Below are positions 1 to 5,879 of a stretch of DNA of 6,739 bases, in pieces. The notes under the pieces are model-generated. The model saw only the letters and a list, made by a program, of their open reading frames with translations, did not search any database and was not told the origin of the DNA. The DNA is from CAZALT01 sp964485515 (lineage in GTDB: Bacteria; Actinomycetota; Acidimicrobiia; Acidimicrobiales; Acidimicrobilacustridaceae). The stretch is taken from contig CAZALT010000182.1 of the NCBI GenBank assembly GCA_964485515.1, positions 1 through 6,739 of the forward strand, written 5' to 3'. The position numbers were made by a program, and so were the translations under genes. Position 1 is the first letter of the stretch. Each line of letters opens with the position of its first letter.

Positions 1-293
1 TGCGAGAGGTCGTCGTCGGAGCGACGACGCTGATCCTCGCCGCGCTCGGAGCCCGGCGCATCGACGTCACCTGGTTCGGCAAGGCCGGGACGTTCTGCCT
101 GATGTTCACCTTCCCGCTCTTCCTCGCGAGCACCAGCGACATCTCGAGCGCGCCGATCCTCGAGGCGTTCGCATGGATGATCGGCGTTCCGGGCCTCGTG
201 CTCTCGATCTACGCCGCCATCCGCTACGTGCCGATGGCACGGACCGCGCTGCGTCTCGGTCGGGCCGACCGAGCCACAGCCGGAGCGGGCTGA
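1..293 (+). CDS. CDP-alcohol phosphatidyltransferase family protein, C-terminal part (5' end outside window)
   Basis: The open frame enters from the left edge (first complete codon at base 3) and ends with TGA at 291-293, leaving 96 residues. The visible part is the C-terminal half of an integral membrane enzyme. A hydrophobic stretch begins at the edge (REVVVGATTLILAALGARR), then comes DVTWFGKAGTFCLMFTFPLF, which resembles the Gly-Lys-x-x-Thr segment of PgsA-type enzymes, and then a last hydrophobic helix (WMIGVPGLVLSIYAAIRYV) with a basic tail. Members of the family move a phosphoalcohol from a CDP-linked donor to a hydroxyl acceptor at the membrane, for example in phosphatidylglycerophosphate or phosphatidylinositol-phosphate synthesis. 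The catalytic motif D-G-x2-A-R-x8-G-x3-D-x3-D lies upstream of the window, so the substrate cannot be told. M. tuberculosis has pgsA2 (Rv1822) a few genes before gcvH, which supports the family call. Residues before base 3 are not visible. Confidence 0.72.
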   Translation, partial: REVVVGATTLILAALGARRIDVTWFGKAGTFCLMFTFPLFLASTSDISSAPILEAFAWMIGVPGLVLSIYAAIRYVPMARTALRLGRADRATAGAG

Positions 294-305
294 CTTTTGG
301 CAACA

Positions 306-331
306 GCGGCACCCGTCCGCGGCACCCGTCC
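306..331. repeat. 13-bp tandem direct repeat, two copies
   Basis: GCGGCACCCGTCC occurs twice head to tail (306-318 and 319-331), directly after the phosphatidyltransferase stop and followed by a run of G. No T-tract follows, so I do not call it a terminator. Its function is unknown and it may be a simple slippage duplication. Confidence 0.6.
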
Positions 332-401
332 GGGGGCGGAAGCTTCGGCGGTGATGCCGATCAGTCCCGTCCACCGTGGTGTCGAGCGATGAGGGCGGCG
401 G

Positions 402-436
402 GGTAGCGTTGTCGTCACAGCACGTCGACGAGAGGA
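402..436 (+). promoter_or_regulatory. Putative -10 element and ribosome binding site for the nucleotidyltransferase gene
   Basis: TAGCGT at 404-409 fits the actinobacterial TANNNT -10 pattern and sits in the context GGTAGCGT, which recurs before other genes of this window. Transcription would start near 416, giving a leader of about 25 nt. AGAGGA at 431-436 is a purine-rich Shine-Dalgarno candidate 4 nt before the ATG at 441. The -35 region is poor (TGTCGA at 380-385, 18-nt spacer), so the promoter call rests mainly on the -10 and its position. Confidence 0.4.
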
Positions 437-440
437 CCCG

Positions 441-2927
441 ATGAAGGCAGTCATCATGGCCGGCGGCGAGGGCACCCGACTCCGCCCGCTCACGTCGAAC
501 ACCCCCAAGCCGATGCTGCCCCTGGTCAACCGGCCGATGATGGAGCACATCATCGGCCTGTTGAAGCGACACGGCGTCGACGAGATCGTCGTCACGGTCG
601 CCTTCCTGGCCAAGAACATCGAGAACTACTTCGGTGACGGCTCCGAGTTCGGGGTGAGCATCGTCTACGCCACCGAGGAGACCCCACTCGGCACTGCCGG
701 GTCGGTGCGCAACGCCATGGAGCACCTCGACGAGCGCTTCATCGTGATCTCCGGCGACGTGCTCACCGACGTCGATCTGCAAGCCATCATCAAGGTCCAC
801 GAGGACAACGAGGCGATCGCGACGATCGGCCTCGTCCACGTCGAGAACCCCCTCGAGTTCGGCATCGTCATCACCAAGGAGGACGGCTCGATCGAGCGGT
901 TCCTCGAGAAGCCCACCTGGGGCGAGGTGTTCAGCGACACCATCAACACGGGCATCTTCGTGCTCGAGCCCGAGATCTTCGACTACATCGAGGCCGACCG
1001 ATCCGTCGACTTCTCGGGGGAGGTGTTCCCCAAGCTCCTCGAGGAGGGTCGTCCGCTCTACGGGGCGATCGCCGAGGGCTACTGGGAAGATGTCGGCACC
1101 CTCGAATCCTATGTGGGTGCCCACAAGGACATCCTCGACGCCAAGGTTCAGGTCGACATCCCCGGCTTCGAGGTGCGCCCCGGTGTCTGGCTCGGCGAGG
1201 GGGCCGAGATCCACCCCGACAGCGATGTGCTCGGCCCCGCCGTGATCGGCGACAACTGCCGCATCGAGCAGGGTGCGACGCTTCGGGCCTACACCGTGCT
1301 CGGCGCCAACGTGCGGGTGCGGAGCGAGTCGACCCTCGAACGCAGCGTCGTGCACGACAACGCCTATCTCGGTCACGGCGTGCGCCTCCGCGGCACGGTG
1401 GTCGGGCGTTCGTGCGACCTGCGCAACGGGGTGCGCACCGAGGAGGGCGTGGTCATCGGCGACGACACCTTCGTCGGCGAGGACGCGCTGCTGGCCAGCG
1501 ACGTGAAGGTGTACCCGTTCAAGACGATCGAGGCCGGCGCCACGGTCAACCAGTCGATCGTGTGGGAGTCGCGGGGTGCCCGCAGCCTCTTCGGGCGCAC
1601 CGGCATCGCCGGTCTGGCCAACGTCGACATCACACCCGAGCTGGCCACCCGCGTGGCCATGGCATACGGCAGCACGCTCAAGAGCGGGCAGCAGGTCATC
1701 ACCTCACGCGACTCATCGCGTTCGGCTCGCATGTTGAAGCGCTCGGTCATGGCCGGACTCAACGCCGTCGGCATCACGGTGGAAGACCTCGAGGTGGCAT
1801 CGGTTCCCGTCACCCGGTTCGTCACCCGACGCCCCGCCCAGGGCGGTGGGCTCACCGTGCGGTTGCTGGAAGGCGATCCGCAGTCGGTCATCATCCGCTT
1901 CTTCGACGCCGACGGCCTCGACATCACCGAGGACCAGCAACGCAAGATCGAGCGCCTCTTCAACCGGGAGGACTTCCGCCGGGTGTTCCCGGCCGAGATC
2001 GGCGACATCGGCTTCGCCCCACGTGCCCTCGAGCACTACGCCACGGCGCTCGAGCGCACGGTGGACATCGACACGATCCGCTCGCGGCGCTTCAAGGTCG
2101 TCATCGACTACGCCTACGGCTCCACCTCGCTCGCCATGCCCAACGTGTTGGCCAAGCTCGGGCTGGAAGCGCTTGCCGTCAACCCGTTCATCTCGACGGC
2201 GGGCGTCATCGGCCTCGACGTCTCGTCCCACGCGTCGACGGTGTCGAACCTGGTCCGCACCTCGGGGTCGGCGCTGGGGGGTGTGCTCGATCCCGACGGC
2301 GAGCAGCTCACGCTCATCGACGACAGCGGCCATGTCCTCTCGCCCATCGAAGCGCTGCTGGCCATCCTCACCTTGCTGCCGGGAAAGCTGGTCGGGACGA
2401 AGGTGGCCCTGCCCGTCTCCACCACCCAGCGCGCCCAGGAGCTCCTGGCCCCGCACGGCATCGAGGTCGTGTGGACCAAGCTCTCGACGTCAGCGCTGAT
2501 GGATGCAGCCTCTGATCCCGACATCGGCTTCGCGGCCAACGAGCAGGGCAAGTTCATCCTCCCCGAGTTCCTTCCCGGCTTCGACGCAGCCGCGACCTTC
2601 GTCAAGGTGCTCGATCTGCTCGCCGCCGCCGACACGACGCTGTCCGAGGTCGTCGCCGCGCTGCCCCGGGTGCACATCGTCCACGAGACGGTCGTGACCC
2701 CATGGGACCAAAAGGGTGCCGTGATGCGCACGCTGATGGAGTCCAGCAAGGATCGCGAGGTCCACCTGGTCGACGGCGTCAAGGTCCACCACGACTCGGG
2801 TTGGGCCCTCGCCACCCCCGACCCCGAGGAGCCGTTCACCCATGTGTGGGCCGAGGCGGACAGCGATGCGGCTGCCACGCGGCTCGCCCAGGAGTACGTG
2901 CGCCGGATTCGCCAGTTGCTTCGCTGA
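441..2927 (+). CDS. Mannose-1-phosphate guanylyltransferase-type nucleotidyltransferase fused to a degenerate phosphomannomutase-like domain
   Basis: This cytoplasmic protein of 828 residues has three modules. Residues 1-235 form a nucleotidyltransferase with GGEGTR (8-13), the KP pair (23-24), SGDVLTDVD (104-112), FLEKP (154-158), NTG (169-171) and WEDVGT (215-220), all intact. Such enzymes join a sugar 1-phosphate to an NTP, here probably mannose 1-phosphate and GTP to give GDP-mannose. Residues about 245-375 are hexapeptide-like repeats (I-G-D-x, V-G-E-D) of a left-handed beta-helix. Residues about 383-828 follow the phosphomannomutase/phosphoglucomutase fold, but its catalytic motifs are replaced: the TASHNP loop aligns with 474-480 (catalytic Ser to Leu476), the DGDADR metal loop is DPDGEQ (617-622), and the RPSGTEP loop is TPDPEEP (792-798). 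The mutase part is therefore probably structural or regulatory. The same fusion is known in other actinobacteria and in cyanobacteria. The sugar and NTP specificity is inferred; glucose-1-phosphate use is an alternative. ATG 441 starts exactly at the MKAVIMAGG fold and has AGAGGA upstream. Confidence 0.88.
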   Translation: MKAVIMAGGEGTRLRPLTSNTPKPMLPLVNRPMMEHIIGLLKRHGVDEIVVTVAFLAKNIENYFGDGSEFGVSIVYATEETPLGTAGSVRNAMEHLDERFIVISGDVLTDVDLQAIIKVHEDNEAIATIGLVHVENPLEFGIVITKEDGSIERFLEKPTWGEVFSDTINTGIFVLEPEIFDYIEADRSVDFSGEVFPKLLEEGRPLYGAIAEGYWEDVGTLESYVGAHKDILDAKVQVDIPGFEVRPGVWLGEGAEIHPDSDVLGPAVIGDNCRIEQGATLRAYTVLGANVRVRSESTLERSVVHDNAYLGHGVRLRGTVVGRSCDLRNGVRTEEGVVIGDDTFVGEDALLASDVKVYPFKTIEAGATVNQSIVWESRGARSLFGRTGIAGLANVDITPELATRVAMAYGSTLKSGQQVITSRDSSRSARMLKRSVMAGLNAVGITVEDLEVASVPVTRFVTRRPAQGGGLTVRLLEGDPQSVIIRFFDADGLDITEDQQRKIERLFNREDFRRVFPAEIGDIGFAPRALEHYATALERTVDIDTIRSRRFKVVIDYAYGSTSLAMPNVLAKLGLEALAVNPFISTAGVIGLDVSSHASTVSNLVRTSGSALGGVLDPDGEQLTLIDDSGHVLSPIEALLAILTLLPGKLVGTKVALPVSTTQRAQELLAPHGIEVVWTKLSTSALMDAASDPDIGFAANEQGKFILPEFLPGFDAAATFVKVLDLLAAADTTLSEVVAALPRVHIVHETVVTPWDQKGAVMRTLMESSKDREVHLVDGVKVHHDSGWALATPDPEEPFTHVWAEADSDAAATRLAQEYVRRIRQLLR

Positions 2928-2933
2928 GGCGAC

Positions 2934-2959
2934 GACCGACGATCGATGACCGACGATCG
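2934..2959. repeat. Short direct repeat GACCGACGATCG, period 14 bp
   Basis: GACCGACGATCG occurs at 2934-2945 and again at 2948-2959, just after the nucleotidyltransferase stop codon. The unit contains CGATCG, itself a palindrome. It lies in the 170-nt intergenic stretch before gcvH. A role as a protein-binding site is possible but nothing else in the sequence supports it. Confidence 0.5.
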
Positions 2960-2979
2960 CTCCTGGCCGTTCGATCAAC

Positions 2980-3004
2980 CCTCGTGCCGGCGTCGAGGCT
3001 TGTT
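2980..3004 (+). terminator. Weak hairpin candidate terminator after the nucleotidyltransferase gene
   Basis: CCTCG (2980-2984) can pair with CGAGG (2994-2998) around a 9-nt loop, and CTTGTT follows at 2999-3004. The stem is short and the T-run is broken, so this is only a candidate. Its position, 52 nt after the stop codon and before the gcvH promoter, is what one expects of a terminator. Confidence 0.2.
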
Positions 3005-3083
3005 CCGCGAGTCTGAACCAGCACCAGCGGCGCCTGCAGTTGGCCCCACGTCAAAGGTCCTATGTTGAGGGTTGACCGGATCG

Positions 3084-3097
3084 GGTAGCGTGCGGCG
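3084..3097 (+). promoter_or_regulatory. Putative leaderless promoter of gcvH (-10 TAGCGT)
   Basis: TAGCGT at 3086-3091 matches TANNNT and ends 6 nt before the gcvH ATG at 3098. The usual distance from the -10 to the first transcribed base therefore puts transcription start on or next to the A of ATG. No Shine-Dalgarno sequence is visible before this ATG, which fits a leaderless mRNA. TTGACC at 3072-3077 looks like a -35 but lies only 8 nt before this -10, so it cannot be paired with it in the standard way. TATGTT at 3061-3066 is an alternative -10 that would give a longer leader. Confidence 0.45.
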
Positions 3098-3478
3098 ATG
3101 GACTTGCCCGACGACCTGCGGTATTCGAAAGACCACGAGTGGATCCGCCTCGAGGATGGCAACGTGCGGGTCGGCATCACCGACTACGCGCAGGACGCGC
3201 TCGGCGACGTCGTCTACATCGAGGTGCCGTCGGTCGACGCGGTGGTGGCGGCCGACGACAAGATCAGCGAGGTCGAATCCACCAAGTCGGTGAGCGACAT
3301 CTACGCCCCCGTCGGCGGCACGGTCATCGCGGTGAACGAGGATCTCAACGATGCGCCCGAGCTCGTCAACGACGAGCCGTACGGGGGCGGTTGGATCTGC
3401 GTCATCGCCCCGAGCGATCCGGCCGAGATCGACGGCCTGCTCAGTCCCGATGCCTATCGGGAACTCGTGGGGGAGTAG
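3098..3478 (+). CDS. gcvH: Glycine cleavage system H protein
   Basis: This 126-residue protein has the usual GcvH length and fold. It begins DLRYSKDHEWIR, continues with VGITDYAQDALGDVVYIEVP, and has the lipoylation loop SEVESTKSVSDIYAP with the acceptor lysine at residue 63. The late motif PELVNDEPYGGGWICVI is also typical. GcvH is the soluble shuttle of the glycine cleavage complex: its lipoyl arm takes the aminomethyl group from the P protein, presents it to the T protein and is reoxidised by the L protein. No P, T or L gene is in the window. It is probably the first gene of an operon with the FHA and MerR genes, with only 10 nt to the next start. The same order is found in M. tuberculosis (Rv1826-Rv1828). 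The ATG is preferred because the -10 lies directly upstream and the homology starts immediately. Confidence 0.97.
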   Translation: MDLPDDLRYSKDHEWIRLEDGNVRVGITDYAQDALGDVVYIEVPSVDAVVAADDKISEVESTKSVSDIYAPVGGTVIAVNEDLNDAPELVNDEPYGGGWICVIAPSDPAEIDGLLSPDAYRELVGE

Positions 3479-3488
3479 GCCCGAACCG

Positions 3489-3971
3489 ATGGCTGACGTG
3501 TTCTGCAACAACTGCGGGCATCGCAACCCACCGGGTTCGAACTTCTGCTCGTCCTGCGGCGCGATCCTCGAGACCGCCGTGTCCGAGAACACCACCATCA
3601 CGTTCCACCCGACGCTCCCTTCCGACCCGGTCGACGAGCCGATCTCGGTCGAGCTCGACGTGTCCGACGACGCGGTCATGGTGGTCACGCAGGGCAGCAA
3701 GGCCGGGTCGCGGTTCGTGCTCGACGAGCCGGTCACGACGGCCGGTCGGCACCCCGACAGCGACATCTTCCTCGACGACATCACGGTGTCTCGCCGCCAC
3801 GCCGAGGTCATCCGCACCGCCGAAGGGTTCCTCGTGCGCGACGTGGGCTCGCTCAACGGCACCTACGTGAACCGGGAGCGAATCGACGAATTGGCGTTGT
3901 CCAACGGCGACGAGGTGCAGGTGGGCAAGTTCAAGTTGGTGTTCTTCTTCGGGACCGGCGAAGCTCCGTGA
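3489..3971 (+). CDS. garA: Zinc ribbon and FHA domain protein, GarA/OdhI homologue
   Basis: This 160-residue cytoplasmic protein has three parts. Residues 5-24 form a zinc ribbon with two CxxC knuckles (Cys6, Cys9, Cys20, Cys23). Residues 28-60 are an acidic, Thr-rich linker. Residues about 61-155 are an FHA domain with GR (86-87), SRRH (101-104) and SLNGT (121-125), the phosphothreonine-binding residues. The FHA part, especially GRHPDSDIFLDDITVSRRHA and the GSLNGTYVNRE stretch, is very close to M. tuberculosis GarA (Rv1827) and Corynebacterium OdhI. Those proteins bind and regulate 2-oxoglutarate dehydrogenase and glutamate enzymes, and phosphorylation of an N-terminal ETT motif by PknB/PknG switches them off through self-binding. 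Here ENTTITF holds Thr35-Thr36 at the matching place before the FHA domain. The zinc ribbon is absent from the mycobacterial protein. ATG 3489 lies just before the zinc ribbon; GGGGGAG at 3469-3475 is a somewhat distant ribosome site. The ortholog call is strong, the regulated targets are inferred. Confidence 0.9.
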   Translation: MADVFCNNCGHRNPPGSNFCSSCGAILETAVSENTTITFHPTLPSDPVDEPISVELDVSDDAVMVVTQGSKAGSRFVLDEPVTTAGRHPDSDIFLDDITVSRRHAEVIRTAEGFLVRDVGSLNGTYVNRERIDELALSNGDEVQVGKFKLVFFFGTGEAP

Positions 3972-4008
3972 CCGATCACGATCTGAGGTCCGGGGTGGGT
4001 GGTGCGCA

Positions 4009-5240
4009 ATGGGTGGCCGGGGTGACACCGTGACGACACGGGCACATCTGTCGATCGGGGAGGTGCTGAGCCTCCTGCAGGACGAGTTCCCCGACATCAC
4101 CATCTCCAAGATCCGGTTCCTCGAGAGCCAAGGGCTCCTCGATCCCGAGCGCACGCCTTCGGGGTACCGGAAGTTCTACGAGAAGGACATCGACCGCCTG
4201 CGCTGGATCCTCGTGCAGCAGCGCGAGAACTTCCTGCCGCTCAAGGTCATCAAAGACCGCCTCGTGTCGGGCGATCTCGACGAGCCGACGCTCGACTTCA
4301 CCGGAACCGCCGACGAGCCGCCCCCCGACTTCGCCGATTCGCCCGACGTCGAGGAGGCCGTCGAGATCGAGGGGGCCGTCGCGGCCTCGCCGAACGCCGA
4401 CCCGAACCCCGATCTTGTGGCCGAGCCCGAGCCCGACTCAGTCGTCGTCGCCGAGTTGGTCGAGGTACCTGCGTCGCCGTCCCCGTCAGCGGTCTCATCG
4501 TCAGCGCCGTCGTCGCCCCCGGACGTGGAGCACGAAGGCGAGGCCGTAGCTGGTCCGGCCCCCGGCAAACGCCGGCGCACTCGCACCCGTTCGTCGGGAG
4601 CGTCCAACCCGTCTGCCGCCGAGCCGTCTGCCGCCGAGCCGTCTGCCGCCGAGCCGTCTGCCGCCGAACTGGGCGCCGCGGTGCTCGACGGCAGCGAGTC
4701 GNNNNNNNNNNNNNNNNNNNNNNNNNNNNNNNNNNNNNNNNNNNNNNNNNNNNNNNNNNNNNNNNNNNNNNNNNNNNNNNNNNNNNNNNNNNNNNNNNNN
4801 NCGCCGAGCCGTCTGCCGCCGAACTGGGCGCCGCGGTGCTCGACGGCAGCGAGTCGGCGGTCAGCCTCACGCTCGACGAGCTCATCGCGGCGTCGGGCCT
4901 CACCTCCCGCCAGGTCGGCGAGCTGGAGCGCTACGGGCTCATCGCCGGCAAGAACCTCGGCAGCTCGACCACCTACGACGAAGATGTGCTCGTCATCGCA
5001 CGCCTGTCCCGGTCGTTCATGTCCCACGGCGTCGAGCCCCGCCACATCCGGGCCTACAAGGTGGCGGCCGAGCGTGAGGTCAGCGTCTTCGAGCAGCTCG
5101 TGGTGCCCGTGCTCAAGCAACGCGACCCCGCGGCCCGACAGGTGGCGCTCGACTCCCTGCGCGAGCTGGCCGGCCTCGGCGAGCAGATCCGTGGCGTGCT
5201 GCTGCGCCAGGCCTTGCGCGACTACCTCGGCGCGCCCTGA
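4009..5240 (+). CDS. ftsR: MerR-family transcriptional regulator, FtsR/Rv1828 type, interrupted by an assembly gap
   Basis: Before the gap the frame encodes a MerR-type winged helix (residues 14-85: LSIGEVLSLLQDEFPDITISKIRFLESQGLL, then RTPSGYRKF), followed by a low-complexity Pro/Ala/Glu/Ser linker (about 90-231) ending in four PSAAE units. After the gap a second domain follows (LDELIAASGLTSRQVGELERYGLI, then GVEPRHIRAYKVAAERE and QRDPAARQ) and stops at 5238-5240. Both ends match Rv1828 of M. tuberculosis and Corynebacterium FtsR, a DNA-binding activator of ftsZ. The two halves are in different frames as deposited. Removing the 100 N and one copy of the flanking 55-bp duplicate (155 bases) restores one frame of 358 codons, so I annotate a single intact gene. 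The linker is much longer than I recall for the mycobacterial protein. ATG 4009 is chosen; GTG 4030, with GGGGTG at 4018-4023, is an equal alternative. It lies 37 nt after the FHA gene and is probably cotranscribed with it. Confidence 0.85.
4611..4670 (+). repeat. 15-bp tandem repeat encoding PSAAE, about four copies
   Basis: GTCTGCCGCCGAGCC is repeated at 4611-4625, 4626-4640 and 4641-4655, with a fourth unit (4656-4670) ending in GAACT instead of GAGCC. Each copy encodes Ser-Ala-Ala-Glu-Pro in the linker of the MerR protein, so gain or loss of a unit keeps the frame. The array lies next to the assembly gap and probably caused it, so the true copy number is uncertain. Confidence 0.9.
4647..4701 (+). 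repeat. Left copy of a 55-bp exact duplication flanking the gap
   Basis: These 55 bases, from CGCCGAGCC to CAGCGAGTCG, are repeated exactly at 4802-4856, on the other side of the N run. The left copy ends at the last base before the N, and the right copy begins at the first base after it. This is the pattern of two contig ends that overlap by one assembly k-mer. Confidence 0.95.
4702..4801. other. Assembly gap of exactly 100 N
   Basis: The run is exactly 100 N, the usual placeholder for a gap of unknown size, and it falls inside the linker of the MerR-family gene. Because the flanks are the same 55 bases, the real gap size is probably negative (an overlap), and no sequence need be missing apart from a possible difference in the number of 15-bp repeat units. 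Confidence 0.98.
4802..4856 (+). repeat. Right copy of the 55-bp exact duplication flanking the gap
   Basis: This copy is identical over 55 bases to 4647-4701. It includes the last PSAAE-coding unit and the following ELGAAVLDGSES codons. Treating it as the same DNA as the left copy joins VLDGSES to AVSLTLDEL, a smooth continuation into the C-terminal domain of the MerR protein. Confidence 0.95.
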
Positions 5241-5306
5241 TCCCGACGTGGGCCGTGTTGGCCTCTGCCTGTGGTCCGACGCCACGACGCGGGACAAGTC
5301 GACGAC

Positions 5307-5321
5307 GGTAGGGTGACGCCG
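5307..5321 (+). promoter_or_regulatory. Putative leaderless promoter of the DUF151 gene (-10 TAGGGT)
   Basis: TAGGGT at 5309-5314, in the context GGTAGGGT, ends 7 nt before the ATG at 5322, so transcription would begin at or one base before the start codon. No Shine-Dalgarno sequence lies in the last 15 nt before this ATG. No clear -35 is visible at the matching distance. The 81 nt between the MerR stop (5240) and this ATG hold no other gene and no clear terminator. Confidence 0.42.
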
Positions 5322-5807
5322 ATGGTCGAGATGGATCTCGTCGCGGTGCGCATCGAGCTGCCGGGCAACACGCCAGTGGTGCTGTTGCGCGAGTCCGAGG
5401 CACCCAACCGGCTGCTGCCCATCTTCATCGGTCAGCCGGAGGCGACGGCGATCGCGTTCGCGCTCGACGGCGTGGAGACGCCCCGACCGATGACCCACGA
5501 CCTGCTGCGCACCGTGCTCGCCGAGCTGAACGCCCCGGTCGATCGGGTGGTGGTCACCTCCCTGTCCGAGGGGACCTTCTTCGCCGAGCTCCACCTCACC
5601 GCGGCTGGGCGACCGCACCGGATCTCGTGCCGACCCTCCGATGCGATGGCCTTGGCCGTGCGGGTCGGTTGTCCGATCTTCGTCGAAGAGGCCGTGCTCG
5701 ACGAGGCGGGGATGGCCGAACCCGTGGACGAGGAAGAGACCAGCGAAGAGGTCGTCGAGCAGTTCCGGGAGTTCATCGACAACGTCACCCCCGACGACTT
5801 CGTCTGA
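5322..5807 (+). CDS. Bifunctional nuclease family protein (DUF151), Rv1829-like
   Basis: The protein has 161 residues, close to the family's usual size. It shows the family's conserved blocks: LLPIFIGQPEATAIAFALDG (31-50), RPMTHDLL (55-62), a central strand with FFAELHL (86-92), and RPSDAMALAVRVGCPIFVEE (104-123). The acidic tail ending in FREFIDNVTPDDF is also common in actinobacterial members. The fold is that of the plant bifunctional nuclease family, for which DNase and RNase activity has been reported. The role in bacteria is unsettled, and catalytic residues cannot be pinned down from one sequence. M. tuberculosis has the homologue Rv1829 at the same position between two MerR genes. ATG 5322 is chosen because the family's homology begins with MVEMDLVAVRIE and the -10 element lies directly before it. 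The in-frame GTG at 5271 would add 17 residues unlike the family. Confidence 0.9.
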   Translation: MVEMDLVAVRIELPGNTPVVLLRESEAPNRLLPIFIGQPEATAIAFALDGVETPRPMTHDLLRTVLAELNAPVDRVVVTSLSEGTFFAELHLTAAGRPHRISCRPSDAMALAVRVGCPIFVEEAVLDEAGMAEPVDEEETSEEVVEQFREFIDNVTPDDFV

Positions 5808-5879
5808 TCTGGCGGTCCGACGAGGCCGCTCAGGCTCACCCTCGAGTCGAGGTTCGGAGGTGGTGACCCTGCACCTGAT

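Noticed and set aside
306..345. GC-rich repeat region as a rho-independent terminator for the phosphatidyltransferase gene
   Set aside because: The 13-bp units are direct, not inverted, repeats and no T-tract follows.
1412..2515. 367-codon frame on the + strand inside the nucleotidyltransferase gene
   Set aside because: It is a frame-shifted reading of the mutase-like domain, very rich in Arg, His and Gly, with no family features.
2975..3862. 295-codon open frame on the - strand over gcvH and the FHA gene
   Set aside because: It is the complement of two strongly conserved genes, and its translation shows no domain.
4611..4670. Regular repeats suggesting a CRISPR array
   Set aside because: The units are 15 bp, directly abutting, without spacers, and encode PSAAE in frame. 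This is a protein-coding tandem repeat.
4802..5316. Continuation of the first MerR frame through the N run to a stop at 5316
   Set aside because: After the gap this frame gives Arg/Ser-rich sequence, while the other frame (ending at 5240) gives the conserved C-terminal domain. The apparent frame results from the arbitrary gap length.
5271..5321. Upstream GTG start for the DUF151 protein
   Set aside because: The 17 extra residues do not resemble the family N-terminus, and the stretch contains the putative -10 element directly before ATG 5322.
4176..5618. 480-codon open frame on the - strand across the N gap
   Set aside because: It is antisense to the MerR and DUF151 genes and runs through the N run. 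The protein is compositionally biased with no family match.
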